Shown: piece after piece, positions 8,801 through 10,028 of the stretch
How the letters are laid out: every line of letters starts with the position of its first letter
How positions within the stretch are numbered: position 1 is the stretch's first letter
From: JAAYZK01 sp964535025
GTDB taxonomy: Bacteria; Planctomycetota; Phycisphaerae; SM23-33; FEN-1343
NCBI GenBank assembly: GCA_964535025.1
Contig: CAZHRW010000179.1
Coordinates: 1-10,028 of the forward strand
Direction: 5' to 3'
Length of the DNA: 10,028 bases
Position numbers and translations under genes: made by a program
Notes under the pieces: generated by a model
Seen by the model: the letters and a program-made list of their open reading frames with translations, nothing else
What the model was told of the DNA's origin: nothing
Database searches by the model: none

Positions 8801-9290
8801 GGAAGACCTTTCCGTCGGCCGGCGCGAACCCCGCCATGGCGCCGAAGGTCGGGTAGGTCCCGTTCGCCTCGTAGTCGCCGGAGGTCTCGCTGGTGAGGGC
8901 GACGGTCGTATTGGTCAGGATCAGGCTGTCGCTGACGGCGCTGATGCGCATATCGGCCGCATCGGCGGCCAGGTAGCTCAGTGCGGCGGGCCCGGCGGCC
9001 ACGGTGCACTCGACCCCGGCGGCGGTAAAGACCCTGGCGCTCGATGCGCCCAGGGCCAGGAGGTACTCGGCGCCGTCGTCGAGGGCCAGGCCCGCCAGGC
9101 GCACATCCTCGTCGGCCGCGTAGCCGGTCAGCGTGGCGACCCACTGGCTGCCCTGGCGGCGGACGGTCCCGTCGCTGATGGAGAGGACCACGTTGTCGGC
9201 GGCGGCGGCGTGGCCGGCGAACCGCGCCGCTTCCGGCTGGGTCGAGACCCCGCCCAGGAGGTTGGGGATCTGCAGGGTCGTGAGGCTCAT
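5838..9290 (-). CDS. Tail tubular protein B (T7 gp12-like tail nozzle) with LamG insert
   Basis: This is the main component of the short tail nozzle in T7-like phages. The start MSLTTLQIPNLLGGVSTQPE parallels the T7 gp12 start (SIKNLKGGISQQPD in T7, from memory). Other family features in order are the SLILTNTTVAL strand near residue 120, PNQPHAVLDDD near residue 420, the RLAGDTISNPLP motif at 699-710, RLLMGRSGDEWAFW at 736-749, and the PIDLQVAG to VVPFRKMLVVF block at 761-787. A C-terminal beta domain ends in WRLAGLEYDVDI. At 1150 residues it is much longer than T7 gp12 (794). Most of the excess is a LamG-like domain at about 446-681; a smaller insert lies at about 236-297. I chose the ATG at 9290 over a GTG at 9311 because it gives an ATGA overlap with gp11 and fits the family N terminus. 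A GAGGG sits 10 bases upstream. The call is firm. Confidence 0.92.
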   Translation of the reverse strand: MSLTTLQIPNLLGGVSTQPEAARFAGHAAAADNVVLSISDGTVRRQGSQWVATLTGYAADEDVRLAGLALDDGAEYLLALGASSARVFTAAGVECTVAAGPAALSYLAADAADMRISAVSDSLILTNTTVALTSETSGDYEANGTYPTFGAMAGFAPADGKVFHVRNADATNPAGYYRHDVGPGTWATWLSNRRSRDMWSKPDYWTAAARNPGGITLGFVRSACEEENCDWDEGDQTITKAEAFADYTWQAGDHIYIASGTSVDTGWYEVQSKTDDDTIVLVDDAGGGAGDQNDWDIDGIGPANEVTWDFQRESFTDLYDVTQALQEAFRAAGFAEALVSWVPSTSSPATGHILITSPYRGEGTAVHDPLAPTSDVLDYTATEPAWAFATWASDPTDGTGNPDSATLALDERWTRIAAPNQPHAVLDDDALPLALTLEVTSGYYGDSYSEVVLADKPWGYWRLGEAAGATAADETGRNDGTYGHSPTLGEDSLVERDSDTAVTFNGTSEYVYCGTLDDFADSAWGTGVTLEAWIKTETEDILNAVCGWSEGGEQTFAMSVFTGGNLAITMRTAGAGAGESRDVTTNLTSPGVADNQAHHIVATWDGADTFAIYIDGEPVDVDVSGSDPLSPWTDFVQPFCIAARETSAGTVSAYLPGTLDEVAVYDYPLSATQAHLHYRAGVESSIPAFSLEPVETEDRLAGDTISNPLPLLWDEGQTLADVAYLRGRVVLAGGPRLLMGRSGDEWAFWLDDPENLGDADPIDLQVAGTSAAEIEYVVPFRKMLVVFTSADEQFEITAEGVMSPGTTVNSTSTAYPADPDVSPVVMGNRLYFACPTGTEGHIRQYEYDDLQAASEARSITSHVGGYLPADLKSLAAASNDAMLFVLPTAGDELYVYRYHTSNEELVQSAWCRWTVDATERISDIAVLSSNLYALVEGGSVWQLVKIPLVDEGAASNMPSTVYLDNRRTLTGTNDGTYTSWDFTDACSAPPDTVVLGGTFGGETEALEPGRIVSGTELDGTHTLRVADADGDYAGEPCYVGREFTSNVTLSRPYRRDRNGTAILDHDVRIMALRINHVSTGTYSVTISQTDRVDRTTSYTAASADGIDGEGVFRVSVGAAAADTTITLSTSSPYPWRLAGLEYDVDITRSS
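5845..5850 (-). promoter_or_regulatory. Strong ribosome binding site AAGGAG for the gp14-like gene
   Basis: The coding strand reads AAGGAG, then six bases (cagctg), then ATG. This is the best Shine-Dalgarno match among the gene starts here, and it lies inside the end of the nozzle gene. It may boost translation of the small internal protein beyond simple coupling. Confidence 0.75.
7248..7955 (-). other. LamG / concanavalin-A-like lectin domain inserted in the tail nozzle protein
   Basis: Residues about 446-681 of the gp12-like protein carry the usual marks of a laminin-G-like (LamG type 3, ConA-fold) domain. These are the entry motif VVLADKPWGYWRLGE (451-465), D-E-T-G-R-N-D-G-T-Y (473-482), AVTFNGTSEYV (501-511), VTLEAWIK (528-535), HHIVATWDG (598-606), IYIDGEP (612-618), and the closing strand LDEVAVYDYPLS (659-670). 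T7 gp12 has no such domain. The flanks align with neighbouring family motifs (PHAVLDDD before, RLAGDTISNPLP after), so the domain sits in a single loop and is in frame. LamG domains commonly bind glycans or cell-surface ligands; that it binds the host surface here is inference. A hand count over 7321-7860 gives about 63% GC, whereas several nearby lines outside it count between roughly 62% and 73%. The domain also uses more A/T-ending codons, which hints at separate ancestry. Confidence 0.85.
8400..8585 (-). other. Small beta-rich insert in tail tubular protein B
   Basis: Residues about 236-297 of the gp12-like protein include ITKAEAFADYTWQAGDHIYI then ASGTSVDTGWYEVQSK and TIVLVDDAGG. The pattern (aromatic-W-x-x-GD-x-I-x-I-x-S-GT, then G-W/Y-Y-x-V, then D-D-x-I-V-L) looks like a compact beta unit. 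It is preceded by an acidic CEEENCDWDEGD stretch with two closely spaced cysteines. I do not recall a counterpart in T7 gp12 at this place. I believe I have seen similar units in other bacterial and phage proteins, but I cannot name the family with certainty. Confidence 0.45.
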
Positions 9291-10028
9291 CGGGTATCGA
9301 CCCTCGCCCACGAGCGCCCGAGGATCGCCGCACCGGGCCGGGTACTCAGGAGTGTGCGGTTATCCCGCCGGTCGTCCTCGCCGACGGCCTTGGCCATCGC
9401 GTCGCGCCGCTCATCCCGCAGGAAGGCGTCGCGCTCCATGTTGCGGGTCTGGTTGTAGTTGAAGCGCACGGCCGCGGCGGTGGTAATGTACTTCTGGAGC
9501 GTGACGGGCAGGGCGGTGAAGTCCAGCTCGCGCAGCAGGGCCACGCGGACGCCCTCGGAGAAGTCGGCGGTATTGTTGTCGCGGTCGTAGAGCTTTCCGT
9601 CGCGGACGGTGATGTCCCGCCAGGCGTCGGCGCCGGTGCTGTCGACGGCCAGGATGTCGGCGGCCAGGACGATCTCGGCCTCGCTGACCGTCGAGACGGC
9701 GTCCACGTCGGCGGTCTCGCCGGAGGTCCCGCCGGTGAGGCTGTCGTCGGTCGTGAAGGTTCCCGAAACGTCCGAGAGGTACATCGTCGTGCCGCTGGTC
9801 TGGTGGAAGGTGCCGTAGGCCCCGCTGGAATCGCCCGTAACGGTCTCGCCGGCCGTAAAGGCCCCGGAGACCGATGAGACCGTCAGCGTCGTTGTAGGGA
9901 CGTTCAGGAGCACCCCCGCGGCCCCGTCGCTGCCGCGGATCTCGGTATTGACGTGCCAGCCTTCGGCCTGGATGTCGCGCGAGAACCTGTCCAGCAACCG
10001 CTCGGCGTCGGCCGCATCGGAGGTCCCG
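9287..10028 (-). CDS. Tail tubular protein A (T7 gp11-like adaptor), 5' end beyond the window
   Basis: In T7-like phages this protein forms the ring that joins the portal to the tail nozzle. About 246 residues are visible; the reading frame stays open to the right edge, so the true start lies outside the window. The stretch DAADAERLLDRFSRDIQAEG followed by WHVNTE matches, from memory, the T7 gp11 stretch [20 protein letters not shown] followed by WTFNIE. The later features also fit: a VRDGKLYDRDNNTADF strand-turn, a VALLRELDFTALPVTLQKYI helix, an aromatic/Asn-rich RFNYNQTRNME segment, and a charged C-terminal helix of Arg, Asp and Glu. Between the first helix and the IVLAADILAVD strand sits an insert of about 70 residues with two repeats (see separate entry), so the protein is longer than T7 gp11 (196 residues). 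The TTG at 9997 is an internal Leu codon, because family homology continues upstream of it. The stop TGA overlaps the ATG of the next gene by four bases. The family call is firm; the exact length is unknown. Confidence 0.88.
   Translation of the reverse strand, partial: GTSDAADAERLLDRFSRDIQAEGWHVNTEIRGSDGAAGVLLNVPTTTLTVSSVSGAFTAGETVTGDSSGAYGTFHQTSGTTMYLSDVSGTFTTDDSLTGGTSGETADVDAVSTVSEAEIVLAADILAVDSTGADAWRDITVRDGKLYDRDNNTADFSEGVRVALLRELDFTALPVTLQKYITTAAAVRFNYNQTRNMERDAFLRDERRDAMAKAVGEDDRRDNRTLLSTRPGAAILGRSWARVDTR
9686..9892 (-). repeat. Two-copy ~34-residue repeat inserted in tail tubular protein A
   Basis: Within the gp11-like protein, the segment SSVSGAFTAGETVTGDSSGA (near 9877-9818) is followed 34 residues later by LSDVSGTFTTDDSLTGGTSG (near 9778-9719). 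The shared pattern is V-S-G-x-F-T-x-x-(E/D)-x-(V/L)-T-G-x-(S/T)-S-G. The copies are diverged at the protein level and I did not see long identical DNA. The whole region is Thr/Ser/Gly-rich and likely beta-structured. T7 gp11 has no counterpart at this point, so this is an insertion in a loop of the adaptor. Similar Gly/Thr-rich repeats occur in other phage structural proteins (general knowledge); a specific function is not known. Confidence 0.7.

Noticed and set aside
9288..9311. Earlier GTG start for the tail nozzle gene at 9311
   Set aside because: The ATG at 9290 gives the ATGA overlap, and the protein then begins as other family members do. The extra seven residues have no support.
9287..9997. 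TTG at 9997 as the start of the tail tubular protein A gene
   Set aside because: Homology to T7 gp11 (DAADAER before LLDRFSRD) continues upstream to the window edge, so the TTG is an internal Leu codon.

Overview
The window is a solid block of tail and DNA-ejection genes from a short-tailed (T7-like, podovirus) double-stranded DNA phage, or from a prophage of that type. All recognisable genes lie on the minus strand, so the order of reading is from the right edge to the left edge. The DNA is GC-rich (roughly 65-70% by eye), which points to a GC-rich bacterial host. No gene here identifies the host, and nothing in the window (no integrase, tRNA or host gene) says whether this is a free phage or a prophage.

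Layout from right to left: (1) the 3' part of a tail tubular protein A gene (T7 gp11 type), cut by the right edge; (2) a complete tail tubular protein B gene (T7 gp12 type), enlarged to 1150 residues by an in-frame LamG/concanavalin-A-like domain and a smaller beta-rich insert; (3) a small 163-residue internal virion protein with a glycine zipper and coiled coil (T7 gp14 type); (4) an 804-residue internal core protein (T7 gp15 type, by position, size and tail features); (5) the first 977 codons of a very large gene running off the left edge, best read as the T7 gp16-type internal core protein. This is the canonical T7 order 11-12-14-15-16 with gene 13 absent.

The packing is extreme. Genes 11/12 and 14/15 overlap by four bases (ATGA), 12/14 overlap by one base (TGATG), and 15/16 are separated by three bases. 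There is no room for an internal promoter or terminator, so the block must be transcribed from outside the window and is probably translationally coupled. By T7 analogy, the two tubular proteins build the adaptor and nozzle of the tail, and the three internal proteins are stored in the head core and ejected to form the conduit across the cell envelope.

The most interesting points are the LamG-like domain inside the tail nozzle protein, which may add glycan or surface binding; a two-copy 34-residue repeat insert in the adaptor protein; a perfect 12-bp tandem duplication that encodes the glycine zipper of the gp14-like protein; and the lack of a recognisable lytic transglycosylase domain at the start of the gp16-like protein. 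No RNA gene, CRISPR array, insertion sequence or stretch of non-coding DNA longer than a few bases was seen.
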